Assembly (NCBI GenBank): GCA_017795025.1
Contig: CP051243.1
Span: 434,001 to 498,000, forward strand
Source: Flavobacteriales bacterium
GTDB lineage: Bacteria; Bacteroidota; Bacteroidia; Flavobacteriales; Schleiferiaceae
DNA length: 64,000 nucleotides
Reading direction: 5' to 3'
In this document: piece by piece, positions 51,266 through 60,728 of the stretch
How positions within the stretch are numbered: the stretch's first letter is position 1
How the letters are laid out: every line of letters starts with the position of its first letter
Notes under the pieces: model-generated
Told to the model about the DNA's origin: nothing
The model's database searches: none
The model's input: only the letters and a program-made list of their open reading frames with translations
Position numbers and translations under genes: made by a program

Positions 51266-51961
51266 ATGAGTGCTAATTACTTGATTGTTGGAGGAGGAAG
51301 TGGAATTGGAAAAGTAATTGCCGAAAAGTTACAGGCCGAAGGAAAAAATGTATGGGCCTTTAGCCGCAATATTGAATCGGCAAACCTCGCTTCCGGTATC
51401 CAAAAGAAAAACTTCGATGTTTTAAATGATGAAGAGTTACCGGAAATCCCGGATACGCTCGACGGCTTGGTTTATTGTCCAGGTAGTATCGATTTAAAAC
51501 CCTTCGAACGCATTAAACTCGATGCTTTTCGTGCCGATTTGGAGATCAACTATTTGGGGGCCATTAAGGTTTTAAAGGCTTGCATGCCAGCACTAAAGAA
51601 AACCGGTAATTCTTCCGTGGTCCTATTCTCTACGGTAGCCGTACAAACCGGATTGGCTTTTCATACCTCAGTAGCCGGCGCCAAGGGTGCCGTAGAAGGT
51701 TTAGGCCGCAGTTTAGCGGCAGAGTATGCACCTAAAGTGCGCGTAAATGTCATCGCGCCATCATTAACCGACACCCCCTTAGCAGAGAGTCTATTGTCGA
51801 GTGACCGCAAGCGAGAGGCTAATGCCGATCGGCACCCTCTAAAAAAGGTGGGTCAACCCGAAGATATTGCCGAAATGGCCCAATATTTATTAAGCCAAAA
51901 ATCGGCTTGGGTTACTGGTCAAATCTTTAAAGTAGACGGCGGAATGTCGGCCATCCGATAA
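51266..51961 (+). CDS. Short-chain dehydrogenase/reductase
   Basis: 231 residues. NAD(P) motif LIVGGGSGIGKVIAEKL (GxxxGIG). Catalytic tetrad candidate differs from the textbook: Ser in VVLFSTVAVQTGL, and the YxxxK region reads FHTSVAGAKGAVEGLG, so the tyrosine appears replaced, while the lysine is kept. Members of this type are seen beside folE and photolyase genes; a pterin-reductase role is plausible, but not shown. Confidence 0.85.
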   Translation: MSANYLIVGGGSGIGKVIAEKLQAEGKNVWAFSRNIESANLASGIQKKNFDVLNDEELPEIPDTLDGLVYCPGSIDLKPFERIKLDAFRADLEINYLGAIKVLKACMPALKKTGNSSVVLFSTVAVQTGLAFHTSVAGAKGAVEGLGRSLAAEYAPKVRVNVIAPSLTDTPLAESLLSSDRKREANADRHPLKKVGQPEDIAEMAQYLLSQKSAWVTGQIFKVDGGMSAIR

Positions 51962-51965
51962 GCAA

Positions 51966-52622
51966 ATGAAAGAAGGCAAGCATTTTAATTCTTCCGATTT
52001 TAAAGCTTGGCCCTCTCGTTACAGGGCCAACTTTTTTAATAGTCTTAGCGGCTTCAAAAGCATCAATCTATTGGCTACAGCTAACGCTAAGGGACAATTA
52101 AATTTAGCCCCCTTCTTTTCGGTTCAACATATCGGGGCCAACCCACCACTACTGAGTCTTATTTTTCGTCCAGAAACGGTGGAGCGACATAGTCTTAGCA
52201 ACTTCCGCAGTCAGGGGAAAGCAAGCCTCAACGCAGTGCATAGCGACATTGCGAGTCGCGCACATCAAACCGCGGCTAAGTATCCCGAAGGAGTATCCGA
52301 GTTTGAAGCGGTGGGACTTCATCCCGAAAAGGGGGATTTCGAAATCCCTTTTGTCGCGGAAGCCCATTTAAGCATGGGAATCGAATGGGTTTCGGAGTAC
52401 AAGATTCAAGCGAATAATACCCTTTTTGTTGTGGCTTCCATATGCGAGGTACACATCCGTAAGCCAGAGGCCATTTTAGAAGATGGTTTGATTGAGCATA
52501 GTTTGTTAGAAAGCTTGGCGGTTAATGGTTTAGATACTTATTATCAACCTAAGCCTTACAAACGGTTCGCTTACGCTGAAGTGGATAAGGCCCTAAAGGA
52601 AAAAGCATGGACCAAGGACTAA
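51966..52622 (+). CDS. Flavin reductase-like FMN-binding protein
   Basis: 218 residues. Split-barrel flavin-binding fold: SINLLATANAKGQLNLAPFFSVQ, LLSLIFRPETVERHSLSNF (phosphate-binding RxxxxH-like) and GKASLNAVHSDIASRAHQTAA. Could supply reduced flavin to the photolyase encoded next; the two genes overlap by 16 bases. Confidence 0.86.
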   Translation: MKEGKHFNSSDFKAWPSRYRANFFNSLSGFKSINLLATANAKGQLNLAPFFSVQHIGANPPLLSLIFRPETVERHSLSNFRSQGKASLNAVHSDIASRAHQTAAKYPEGVSEFEAVGLHPEKGDFEIPFVAEAHLSMGIEWVSEYKIQANNTLFVVASICEVHIRKPEAILEDGLIEHSLLESLAVNGLDTYYQPKPYKRFAYAEVDKALKEKAWTKD

Positions 52623-53908
52623 ACATTTTTTGGATGCGCAGGGATTTGCGCTTAGAGGATAACCATGGCTTATTCAAAGCTCAAGAGGCCGATAAGCCCT
52701 GCTTGGTTTTCTTTTTATTTGATAAGGAAATTCTCGACCCGCTGCCGGCTAAAGATGCCCGGGTACAGTTTATTTGGCAGGAGCTAAAGCAGATAAAGAA
52801 AGCACTACAAGACAAAGGCTCGGACCTACTGGTGCTCCACGATACCCCGAAAAATGCTTGGAAAAAAATTATAGCCGACTATTCGGTGGATACCGTTTTT
52901 ACCAACCGAGATTACGAGCCTAATGCACGCGAGCGCGATAAAGCTATCTACGTATTTCTCCAAAGCGAAGGCATTAATTTTAAGGGCTTTAAAGACCAGG
53001 TGATTTTCGAAAAATCGGAAGTAGTAAAGGATGATGGGGATCCCTATGTGGTGTATACCCCTTACATGAAACGCTATAAATCCCAATTGCAAGAGCGTCA
53101 CTTCCAAGCCTATCCCTCGCATGATGGTGATAACTATTTTGAAATTAAGGATCTTGAGTTTCCAAGCTTGGAAGACATGGGTTTTGAGTCCTTTGATTTC
53201 GAGTATCCATCCCGAACGTTTGATGAAGACCTAATTAGGGATTATCATAATACCCGCGACATCCCCTCCATACGGGGTACCAGTCGCCTGAGCTTACACC
53301 TTCGTTTTGGCACTATCTCCATTCGACAATTGGCTGGCAAGGCGAAACAATGGAACGAGAAGTATTTCAATGAGCTCATATGGCGCGATTTTTACCAGCA
53401 GGTATTATTCCATTTCCCCCATTCGTATAAAAATAGCTTTCGCAAGGAGTACGATCAAATAGAGTGGGAGCATAATGAAGAGCACTTTAAAGCCTGGTGT
53501 GAAGGTAAAACCGGCTACCTGATGGTTGATGCTGGCATGCGAGAGTTAAATGCGACTGGCTTTATGCATAACCGAGTGCGGATGGTGGTGGCCAGCTTTT
53601 TAAGTAAACATCTGCTCCTCGATTGGCGTTTAGGGGAGGCCTATTTTGCCGAGAAGCTTTTGGATTACGATGCTGCCAGTAATGTGGGTGGCTGGCAATG
53701 GGCAGCCGGGAGTGGGGTTGATGCCGCACCTTATTTTAGGGTATTTAATCCCGAGCTTCAATTAAAGAAGTTTGATCCGGAGCATAAATACCTAAAAAAA
53801 TGGCTTCCAGAATACGGTACCGACCGCTATCCAAAAGCCATTGTAAATCATAAAGAAGCCAGGGAACGCGCCCTTAGTCGCTACAAAGATGTGCTTAAGC
53901 CTTCCTAA
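52607..53908 (+). CDS. phr: Deoxyribodipyrimidine photolyase (class I-type)
   Basis: 433 residues. N-terminal antenna-domain segment IFWMRRDLRLEDNHGLF. FAD-binding and DNA-binding core: GTSRLSLHLRFGTISIRQ, GYLMVDAGMRELNATGFMHNRVRMVVASFLSKHLLLDW and DYDAASNVGGWQWAAGSGVDAAPYFRVFNP. Repairs UV cyclobutane dimers using light. Pterin genes upstream may serve its antenna. DASH-cryptochrome or a non-repair cryptochrome is less likely given the conserved MHNRVRM segment. Tail-to-tail overlap of four bases with manC-like gene. Confidence 0.94.
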   Translation: MDQGLNIFWMRRDLRLEDNHGLFKAQEADKPCLVFFLFDKEILDPLPAKDARVQFIWQELKQIKKALQDKGSDLLVLHDTPKNAWKKIIADYSVDTVFTNRDYEPNARERDKAIYVFLQSEGINFKGFKDQVIFEKSEVVKDDGDPYVVYTPYMKRYKSQLQERHFQAYPSHDGDNYFEIKDLEFPSLEDMGFESFDFEYPSRTFDEDLIRDYHNTRDIPSIRGTSRLSLHLRFGTISIRQLAGKAKQWNEKYFNELIWRDFYQQVLFHFPHSYKNSFRKEYDQIEWEHNEEHFKAWCEGKTGYLMVDAGMRELNATGFMHNRVRMVVASFLSKHLLLDWRLGEAYFAEKLLDYDAASNVGGWQWAAGSGVDAAPYFRVFNPELQLKKFDPEHKYLKKWLPEYGTDRYPKAIVNHKEARERALSRYKDVLKPS

Positions 53909-54990
53909 ATTCCGGTTTTATCGCCAAAGCTCAGTTTCACATCACTCACAAAAGACTTAATTAACTGCTCATTCGTCATTTTGCAGATTAAAAGCGCTTC
54001 GGGAGTATCAACTACGATATATTCTTTTAATCCTTCAATTACCGCCACTTTATCCTTGGGCATGCGAACGATATTCCCTTCGCTGTCGTAGCAAAGTATT
54101 TTCTTACCCACTAAAGCATTTTGGTGCTCATCCAGCTCTTTGTGCTCGTATAAGCTGCCCCAAGTACCGAGGTCGCTCCAGCCAAAATCGGAGGGAATCA
54201 CATAAACCTGATTGGACTTCTCCATTAAGCCGTAGTCGATAGATTCGTTTTCGCAAGCGGGGTAAATCTTGTTAACGAATTCTTCTTCCTTATCGCTTCC
54301 AAAAAGCTCGGCTCCTTGTTCGAAGTTTTGGAATAAATCCGATTGATGGACTTCCAATTCTTGTTTAAAGGTTTTTAAAGACCAAATGAAAATCCCGGCA
54401 TTCCACAGAAAATCACCACTTTCTAAGAATTGTTGGGCAATCTCTAAATTGGGTTTTTCGGTAAAGGTTTTAACCTTCTTAACCTCAGGGTTTACCGATT
54501 CTTGTTCCTCAAATTGGATGTAGCCATAACCCGTATCTGGGCGATGCGGCTTAATCCCTAAGGTGAACAAATAGTCGGTCTTGCCGGCCGTTTCCAAAGC
54601 TAAATTGGCAATCCGTACAAATTCTGTTTCATTGGTAATTAAATGATCCGAAGGGGCGATTAAAATGTTGGCTTCGGGATCTTCGCTCTGAATGCGATAC
54701 GCCGCATAAGCGATACAGGGAGCAGTATTACGGCGTGCCGGCTCGAGGATAATATTGCGATGAGGCATGCTTGGCAGTTGCTCTGCCACCTGTGCTTCGT
54801 ATTTACGATGGGTAACTACTAAAATTTTTTCGGGGTCGGTAAGGAGCGAAAGTCGACGAAAAGTTTGTTGTAATAGGGATTCGCCGGTACCTAAGATATC
54901 ATGAAATTGCTTTGGATTATCGGCGGTACTCATGGGCCAAAAGCGGCTCCCAATTCCTCCAGCCATAATCACACAATAGGTTGATGCCAT
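53905..54990 (-). CDS. manC: Mannose-1-phosphate guanylyltransferase
   Basis: 361 residues, nucleotidyltransferase domain only, no phosphomannose isomerase half. Motifs VIMAGGIGSRFWPMSTADNPKQF, NILIAPSDHLI, FTEKPNLEIA and LWNAGIFIW, with SDFGWSDLGTWGSLYEH. Makes GDP-mannose for cell-surface glycans. A -7 box (TAGATTTG) lies 16 bases before its ATG. Confidence 0.93.
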   Translation of the reverse strand: MASTYCVIMAGGIGSRFWPMSTADNPKQFHDILGTGESLLQQTFRRLSLLTDPEKILVVTHRKYEAQVAEQLPSMPHRNIILEPARRNTAPCIAYAAYRIQSEDPEANILIAPSDHLITNETEFVRIANLALETAGKTDYLFTLGIKPHRPDTGYGYIQFEEQESVNPEVKKVKTFTEKPNLEIAQQFLESGDFLWNAGIFIWSLKTFKQELEVHQSDLFQNFEQGAELFGSDKEEEFVNKIYPACENESIDYGLMEKSNQVYVIPSDFGWSDLGTWGSLYEHKELDEHQNALVGKKILCYDSEGNIVRMPKDKVAVIEGLKEYIVVDTPEALLICKMTNEQLIKSFVSDVKLSFGDKTGI

Positions 54991-55006
54991 GCTGTAAAAG
55001 TTTCTG

Positions 55007-55014
55007 CAAATCTA
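55007..55014 (-). promoter_or_regulatory. -7 box TAGATTTG before manC
   Basis: Exact TAnnTTTG match on the minus strand, 16 bases upstream of the manC ATG. It shares the 114-base divergent gap with the adk promoter. Confidence 0.5.
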
Positions 55015-55061
55015 CAACTATACTCTTCGATGTGCATCTCACACAGAGGTTAATAAATTCT

Positions 55062-55069
55062 TACTTTTG
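55062..55069 (+). promoter_or_regulatory. -7 box TACTTTTG before adk
   Basis: Exact TAnnTTTG match, 35 bases before the adk ATG, with an AT-rich leader. No clear TTG at -33. Confidence 0.5.
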
Positions 55070-55104
55070 TAGCTTTTCAAAATCAATACTAAACATATCT
55101 CCCG

Positions 55105-55677
55105 ATGCTAAATATTGTACTCTTTGGACCTCCCGGAGCCGGGAAGGGCACGCAATCTGCTTTGCTTCAAGAAAAGTACCAGCTTAAACATATTTCTACC
55201 GGCGACCTTTTTCGCTACCACCTTTCGCAAGGAACCGAATTGGGGCTTTTAGCCAAAAAATATAGTGAGGGCGGCGGCTTAGTTCCTGATGAAGTGACCA
55301 TTAACATGCTTAAGGAGGAGATTGAAAAGTATCCTTCTGCAGCAGGGTTTATTTTCGACGGATTTCCGCGTACTACGCCTCAGGCAGAAGCTCTCGATGA
55401 GCTCCTAAGCTCCAAATCTACTTCCGTTTCGGTGATGTTGGCTTTAGAGGTTCCAGAGGAAGAACTTAAGACGCGATTGGCAGGACGAGCTAAAGTTTCT
55501 GGACGTGCCGATGATGCGGATCCAAAGGTGATTCAAAACCGCATTGATACTTACAATCGCGAGACCAAGCCGGTTAAGGACTTTTATGCCAATCAGAATA
55601 AATTGGTGGAAATTAATGGCTTAGGTAGCATCGAAGAGATTACCGATCGCTTATATAAAGCCATAGACGCCCTATAA
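55105..55677 (+). CDS. adk: Adenylate kinase
   Basis: 190 residues, short-lid form without zinc cysteines. P-loop [19 protein letters not shown]-site [23 protein letters not shown] and [14 protein letters not shown] are complete. Catalyses ATP + AMP to 2 ADP. Starts the adk-obg-PAP2-crcB series. The open frame extends further upstream in another frame only; this ATG is the normal start. Confidence 0.97.
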   Translation: MLNIVLFGPPGAGKGTQSALLQEKYQLKHISTGDLFRYHLSQGTELGLLAKKYSEGGGLVPDEVTINMLKEEIEKYPSAAGFIFDGFPRTTPQAEALDELLSSKSTSVSVMLALEVPEEELKTRLAGRAKVSGRADDADPKVIQNRIDTYNRETKPVKDFYANQNKLVEINGLGSIEEITDRLYKAIDAL

Positions 55678-55681
55678 TTTC

Positions 55682-56689
55682 ATGCAAGAGAACTTTGTTG
55701 ATTACGTAAAAATCTATTGTAAGTCGGGAAAAGGAGGCGCAGGCTCTCCCCACTTGCATCGTTCCCGAATTACCTCCAAGGGTGGCCCCGATGGTGGTGA
55801 TGGTGGTGCCGGAGGTTCGGTGATCCTGAGGGGGAATCAACAAATGTGGACCCTATTGCATTTAAAATACCGTAAACACATCAAGGCGAAAGCCGGTGAG
55901 AACGGTGGACAAAATCAAAGTAGTGGCGCTAAAGGTGCCGATGAGGTGCTTGACGTGCCTTTAGGTACAGTTGCCAAGGATGCAGAAACCGGGGAGGTGC
56001 TTTTTGAAATTACCGAAGATGGACAAGAACGCGTGCTCCGTCAAGGAGGTCGCGGTGGGCTAGGAAATGTGCACTTTAAGTCAGCGACTTTTCAAACCCC
56101 TCGCTTTGCCCAACCCGGTGAGGATGGGGAGGAAGGCTGGAATATTTTAGAGTTAAAGGTATTGGCCGATGTCGGCTTGGTTGGTTTTCCCAATGCCGGG
56201 AAGTCTACTTTGCTAAGCGTGGTTTCGGCGGCTAAGCCGGAAATTGCCGATTATCCTTTTACCACTTTAACCCCCAAATTAGGAATCGTAAAGTATCGAG
56301 ACTACCGCTCCTTTGTAATGGCAGATATTCCAGGAATTATCGAAGGCGCCAGTGAAGGCAAAGGCTTAGGCCATCGCTTTTTGAGACATATCGAGCGCAA
56401 CGCCATGCTTCTATTTTTAATTCCTGCCGACGCCAAAGACATTCGAAAGGAATACGATATTCTGCTCACAGAACTGCGCCGCTTTAATCCAGAATTGGTG
56501 GATAAACAGCGATTACTGGCTATTTCTAAATCCGATATGCTCGACGACGAATTACAGGAGGAAATGAGCGCGCAATTGAAAGAGGAATTGCCGAAGGATT
56601 TAGAGTTTATCTTCTTCTCCTCGGTAAGTGGTAAAAATGTACAAGGCCTTAAAGACCGGCTTTGGGAAATGATGAATAAGGATGCTTGA
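55682..56689 (+). CDS. obg: Obg-family GTPase
   Basis: 335 residues. Glycine-rich Obg fold ([33 protein letters not shown]), then the G domain: [33 protein letters not shown] and ISKSDML. Ribosome-assembly and stress GTPase. Length matches the core form with no long C-terminal domain. Four bases after adk; eight-base overlap with the next gene. Confidence 0.96.
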   Translation: MQENFVDYVKIYCKSGKGGAGSPHLHRSRITSKGGPDGGDGGAGGSVILRGNQQMWTLLHLKYRKHIKAKAGENGGQNQSSGAKGADEVLDVPLGTVAKDAETGEVLFEITEDGQERVLRQGGRGGLGNVHFKSATFQTPRFAQPGEDGEEGWNILELKVLADVGLVGFPNAGKSTLLSVVSAAKPEIADYPFTTLTPKLGIVKYRDYRSFVMADIPGIIEGASEGKGLGHRFLRHIERNAMLLFLIPADAKDIRKEYDILLTELRRFNPELVDKQRLLAISKSDMLDDELQEEMSAQLKEELPKDLEFIFFSSVSGKNVQGLKDRLWEMMNKDA

Positions 56690-57254
56690 GCAACTGATGC
56701 TTTGGGATGAAGAATTGTTCCTTTATCTTAATAATCTAGGGACCTCCTTTTGGGACCCCTTTTGGTTAAGGATGTCAGAAGTAGCGATTTGGATTCCCTT
56801 ATATGCCATCTTGTTAACCCTTATCTATTGGGTCTTTCATTGGAAGTCGGGCCTTTGGATTACCCTCTTTTTGGCTTTAAACGTGTTGGCTACGGATCAA
56901 GGTTCAGTCAAATTATTTAAGGAGCAGTTTCAACGCTCCCGACCTTGTCATGAAGAGCATTTGCAAGGACAGCTCCGGGAAGTCAAAGGCTCTTGTGGCG
57001 GTGCCTATGGTTTCATCAGCTCCCATGCTAGCAATACCTTTGGCTTGGCATTTTTCTTAGGTTTGGTTTTTCGTCGACGCTTACCTTGGTTATACTATGC
57101 CCTCATCATTTGGGCTGGGTTTGTCTCTTACAGTCGGATTTACTTAGGCGTACATTATCCCGGAGACATTTTAGGGGGCGCTATTTTTGGGGCGCTCTGT
57201 GGTACTGCCCTATACCTGCTGCTTGATCGCTGGTTTAAGCTCGAAGATCGCTAG
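56682..57254 (+). CDS. PAP2-family phosphatase, membrane
   Basis: 190 residues with several membrane segments. Phosphatase motifs [22 protein letters not shown] and [16 protein letters not shown] (KxxxxxxRP, PSGH-like as SSHAS, SRxxxxxHxxxD) are present. Candidate substrates are undecaprenyl diphosphate or phosphatidate. Within the adk operon. Confidence 0.9.
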   Translation: MLEQLMLWDEELFLYLNNLGTSFWDPFWLRMSEVAIWIPLYAILLTLIYWVFHWKSGLWITLFLALNVLATDQGSVKLFKEQFQRSRPCHEEHLQGQLREVKGSCGGAYGFISSHASNTFGLAFFLGLVFRRRLPWLYYALIIWAGFVSYSRIYLGVHYPGDILGGAIFGALCGTALYLLLDRWFKLEDR

Positions 57255-57256
57255 GT

Positions 57257-57628
57257 ATGAATTGGTTATGGGTATTTATTGGCGGTGGTTTAGGCTCTAT
57301 TTTACGATTTGGCCTTAGTCGATTGGTTTTAAACCTCTTTAAGGGCAGCCTTCATTTTCCGCTGGCTACCTTACTTTCCAATATGTTGGCAACGGCAGTG
57401 TTGGCTTACTTAATGTTCAAATTGCCCTATAAGCTTAGTGAGTCCCAGCGTATTTTCTGGGTATTCGGTTTTTGCGGGGCCTTTTCTACCTTCTCCACCT
57501 TTAGTTTAGAAAACTGGCTTTTAATTGAGCAAAAGGCCTGGTTTTATCTAATCCTAAACCTCCTTTTAAGCATAGGATTAGGGCTGTTGCTGATGTTTGT
57601 TATGAGTCGATCGAGCCTTAACGGATAA
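57257..57628 (+). CDS. crcB: Fluoride efflux channel protein
   Basis: 123 residues, four membrane segments. WVFIGGGLGSILRFGLSRLV and GFCGAFSTFSTFSLE are the classic CrcB/Fluc signatures; LLSNMLATAVLAYL carries the pore asparagine. One copy, so a homodimer. I see no fluoride riboswitch; it is at the end of a housekeeping operon. Overlaps the convergent gene by 11 bases. Confidence 0.95.
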   Translation: MNWLWVFIGGGLGSILRFGLSRLVLNLFKGSLHFPLATLLSNMLATAVLAYLMFKLPYKLSESQRIFWVFGFCGAFSTFSTFSLENWLLIEQKAWFYLILNLLLSIGLGLLLMFVMSRSSLNG

Positions 57629-59807
57629 GGCTAACCGTACCCCGCTTTACCACCCCAACTCCGGTTTCTCTTTGCATTACTTCAATAACGTAGGTATAGG
57701 CACCTCCGGGTAATAGTTCGCCCTCGTTTTGCATTCTTCCATTCCAAAAGAAGGCGGGGTCATCCGATTGGAATACCAATTGTCCCCAACGATTCATCAC
57801 TCTAATGCTAAAGTTTTCGGTTCCTAAAATAGAGTAACCGAAAACATCATTTAAACCATCACCATTAGGGGTAAAGGCATTAGGTACATACAGCCTGAAA
57901 GGTTGTCGAACATAGGTTTCTAGGATAGTTGTATCCACACATCCATATTCGTTTTCTACGGCATGGATAAAGCGTTGTATACCGGTATCCTGAGCGGTAA
58001 AACGCAAACTTTGATCGGGGTCGATAATTTTTCGTCCGTCTGGAAGGAGAATAAAGGAATGATCAAAATTTTCGGAAGTAATAAGAATGTCGAAGTCGGG
58101 TTCGAAGATGCTCGTCTCTTGGGGGGTGATTTCCAGTCCCGAAATAGGTGAGGGGTAAACGACCACCTCTACATCAGAACTTTCTTCCAAGGTGTCTTTA
58201 CAAGCGGAAGTGGTAATTAAACGGTGATAAACAGTATAATTTCCCGATTGCAAATAAACATGCTTAGGATCTTCATCGGTAGAAGTTGTTCCATCGCCAA
58301 AATCCCAGAAATGAATAGCCGATCCACTATAGCGGGAGCTATCTTCAAACTGCACGGTGTAGGGCGCGCAACCCGGGGGAGCGCTAAGGTCGTGCAGTAA
58401 TTCGGGCCGCGGATATAACTTTACACTATCTCGATAATTAGCTCTGCAGTCTCCATCGGCCACCTCCAAGGTAACCAAATAGGAACCCGCTTGTTGATAC
58501 ACAATATTTTGCGGATCGCGTAAGCTTGAAGTACTTAGTCCGCCGGCTGTGACTCCACCAAAGTTCCAAAAGAATTGGGCATCGGCACTAAAGTTTCCTA
58601 AGGCCGTAAAATTAAAACTGTGATTATCAAAACAGGCTTGTCCCCCAATTTGGAAGCGAACATCTAAACTGTTGTAAACCTTGTATTCTCGTACAATGGT
58701 ATCTGCGCAAGCGGTGCCAGGATTGGCGATTAATTGCACTTGGTAAGTACCCGTATCGGGGAAGGTGTAACTAGGATTTGCTTGGGTACTCGTATCCAAG
58801 GTGGTATTGCTTACCCCAAAATCCCATAAATAACTGCTAGTATTGGTGCAGGCTTCATTAAACTTTATGGTTTTACCCTGACATAATACATAGGGATCCA
58901 AATCCTGCGGATCAAAGTCGGCCATGGTTTTAGTACAGGCATTGGTCACATTAAATTGGAAGTCCCTCCGCAGCGTACTTAGTCTCACTCCATTACGCCA
59001 CTCTTCTACACAAACGGCAAAAACAAACTGACCTACTTGATTAGGATAACCCGTTAGCAAGCCTGTTTGGGGATCAATGCTAAAGGCCGGACTGCTCGCT
59101 ATGGGATAACCAACGGAATAGGGGTTTGCAAAGGGCACTTGGGTGTAAGGCGGCGCGGTGGAAGTATCGGGCCGTGGGGAATTCGGGCCAGTGGTATTGG
59201 TTTGATTTCCACCACCGTGAAAGGGGGAGCAAAGAAAGTAGGATAAACTATCGCCATCGGTCTCCACGGCACTCATGTCAATTTGAACAGGAGCATTTAA
59301 ACACAAGGCCACCGGCGGTGCACTGGAAAAACTCGGACTGCTATTGCAAGTTGGATTAGCGGGAACCTGGATGGTGTAGGTACTTCCCCAAAGACGGGGA
59401 TTTGGAATATTATCGATGCTATTGTTTCGGCAACAGCGTTGATGACTTAAAGTATAAGGTCCACCTGAGGGCGGTAGATTTACGGTATCGAGATAAATAC
59501 CTTCCTGAATACATACAAAACTCGGTAAGGCGCTGCAGCTATTGGGCGCCACAACCGGTAAAAAGGAATTTGGACCTAAGGGAACCATTAAATTTTGAAC
59601 CACGGTGTTAGAAGAGTTAAAAACCGTGATAATGGCTGGATCATCAAAGGGGGCTCCATTGGAGGCACAGTCGCGGTAAATTACCAATCGTACCTCATAG
59701 TTGTTATTTCCCAAACAGCGGTAGCTCAATTCTCCACCCACCAAATGTGCCGCCTCTAGGCCAAAAGCCAAGAACATCAACACGATAATAATGGGGGTCC
59801 GCAACAT
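57618..59807 (-). CDS. PKD-domain secreted protein with gliding-motility-type C-terminal domain
   Basis: 729 residues from ATG 59807, which gives signal peptide MLRTPIIIVLMFLAFGLEAAH. The N-terminal half has many cysteines. PKD-like domains in the middle show SYLWDFGVSNTT, FFWNFGGVTAGG and HFWDFGDGTTSTDEDPKHVY. The last ~85 residues, starting LYVPNAFTPNGDGLNDVF and including NRWGQLVFQSDD, match the gliding motility-associated (type B T9SS) domain. Surface adhesion is plausible. Confidence 0.9.
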   Translation of the reverse strand: MLRTPIIIVLMFLAFGLEAAHLVGGELSYRCLGNNNYEVRLVIYRDCASNGAPFDDPAIITVFNSSNTVVQNLMVPLGPNSFLPVVAPNSCSALPSFVCIQEGIYLDTVNLPPSGGPYTLSHQRCCRNNSIDNIPNPRLWGSTYTIQVPANPTCNSSPSFSSAPPVALCLNAPVQIDMSAVETDGDSLSYFLCSPFHGGGNQTNTTGPNSPRPDTSTAPPYTQVPFANPYSVGYPIASSPAFSIDPQTGLLTGYPNQVGQFVFAVCVEEWRNGVRLSTLRRDFQFNVTNACTKTMADFDPQDLDPYVLCQGKTIKFNEACTNTSSYLWDFGVSNTTLDTSTQANPSYTFPDTGTYQVQLIANPGTACADTIVREYKVYNSLDVRFQIGGQACFDNHSFNFTALGNFSADAQFFWNFGGVTAGGLSTSSLRDPQNIVYQQAGSYLVTLEVADGDCRANYRDSVKLYPRPELLHDLSAPPGCAPYTVQFEDSSRYSGSAIHFWDFGDGTTSTDEDPKHVYLQSGNYTVYHRLITTSACKDTLEESSDVEVVVYPSPISGLEITPQETSIFEPDFDILITSENFDHSFILLPDGRKIIDPDQSLRFTAQDTGIQRFIHAVENEYGCVDTTILETYVRQPFRLYVPNAFTPNGDGLNDVFGYSILGTENFSIRVMNRWGQLVFQSDDPAFFWNGRMQNEGELLPGGAYTYVIEVMQRETGVGVVKRGTVSLIR

Positions 59808-59855
59808 ACATCCAACAATAGGCAACCAAGTTAACAAAAAAGACTTGTGCTTTAC

Positions 59856-60728
59856 CTACAAGTGATTGAAAGCAACCATTTCTGAGTAAGGGACTAGGGT
59901 ATGATAGCCAGCCGATTTAAGCGCTTGAAAATCATCGACCTTACTAAGCCATAAAAAATCACCACCCCAGGCGCCTAAAGATTTAGCTTGGCCGCCAAAT
60001 TCGGGAAGCAAGCTTGCCGGAACAGGTTTACGACCAATTAATTCGGAGGTTAATTTTTCATGCTCCTGCATCCAGGTTTCCAAGTCACTAATCCCAGATA
60101 AATTTAGGAGGGCTTCACTTAGCGATGAAAGCTCTTGCACTAAGTCTTGGGGTCGCTCGCTTTTTAAAAAACGCGCTACTTCTTGGGCGCTATTCTGTTT
60201 TTGACCTAAATAGAGGAAGTAAGTCTGCTCAAAAAACTTGGGAAGCTCACATGCCTCCCAGCTAGGCTGCTGGGGCTTTAGAAGCTGATAAATAATGGGT
60301 CTCCCGCTTTCTGCCACCGCCACATCGTAACCACTGCCACTCAGATGTGTGAAAAACAGGGGCCAAACATCTTGATTTAACCATTGGGCAATTAAGGAGA
60401 TAAAGGTGCTGCTGCTGCCCAATCCCCATTCTCTTGGAAAGTCTAAACGCGTTTCCAATTGCCAGCCTCTTAATTGATCGGCTTGAGCATGAGAATTTAA
60501 AATTTTAGCTAAGAGTTTTTCTTCGGCGCTGGAGGCTTGGGATAAATCGAAATCCAGCCAGACCTTTCCCTGGTGGTCGAGCGCCTGGTATTTTAAATCG
60601 GTACTATCGATTCGGCTAACCTTAAGGTGCTGCCCCATTTTGCAGGGTACAGCCACGGCCTTTGCTCCTTGCAAAACGCTGTATTCGCCACTCAACATGA
60701 GTTTTCCATGGGCGAAGAATTCCTGCAT
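59856..60728 (-). CDS. GHMP kinase (mevalonate pathway type)
   Basis: 290 residues. HGKLMLSGEYSVLQGAKAVAVPC at the start and WGLGSSSTFISLIAQWL (the GxGSSxxxx ATP loop), GSGYDVAVAESGRPIIYQL near the middle. Close to mevalonate/phosphomevalonate kinases. It follows HMG-CoA reductase by TAATG with one shared base, which places it in the mevalonate route. Which of the two phosphorylations it does cannot be decided. Confidence 0.85.
   Translation of the reverse strand: MQEFFAHGKLMLSGEYSVLQGAKAVAVPCKMGQHLKVSRIDSTDLKYQALDHQGKVWLDFDLSQASSAEEKLLAKILNSHAQADQLRGWQLETRLDFPREWGLGSSSTFISLIAQWLNQDVWPLFFTHLSGSGYDVAVAESGRPIIYQLLKPQQPSWEACELPKFFEQTYFLYLGQKQNSAQEVARFLKSERPQDLVQELSSLSEALLNLSGISDLETWMQEHEKLTSELIGRKPVPASLLPEFGGQAKSLGAWGGDFLWLSKVDDFQALKSAGYHTLVPYSEMVAFNHL

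Noticed and set aside
57257-57628. Fluoride riboswitch before crcB
   Set aside because: Only two bases separate crcB from the preceding gene; no room for the aptamer.
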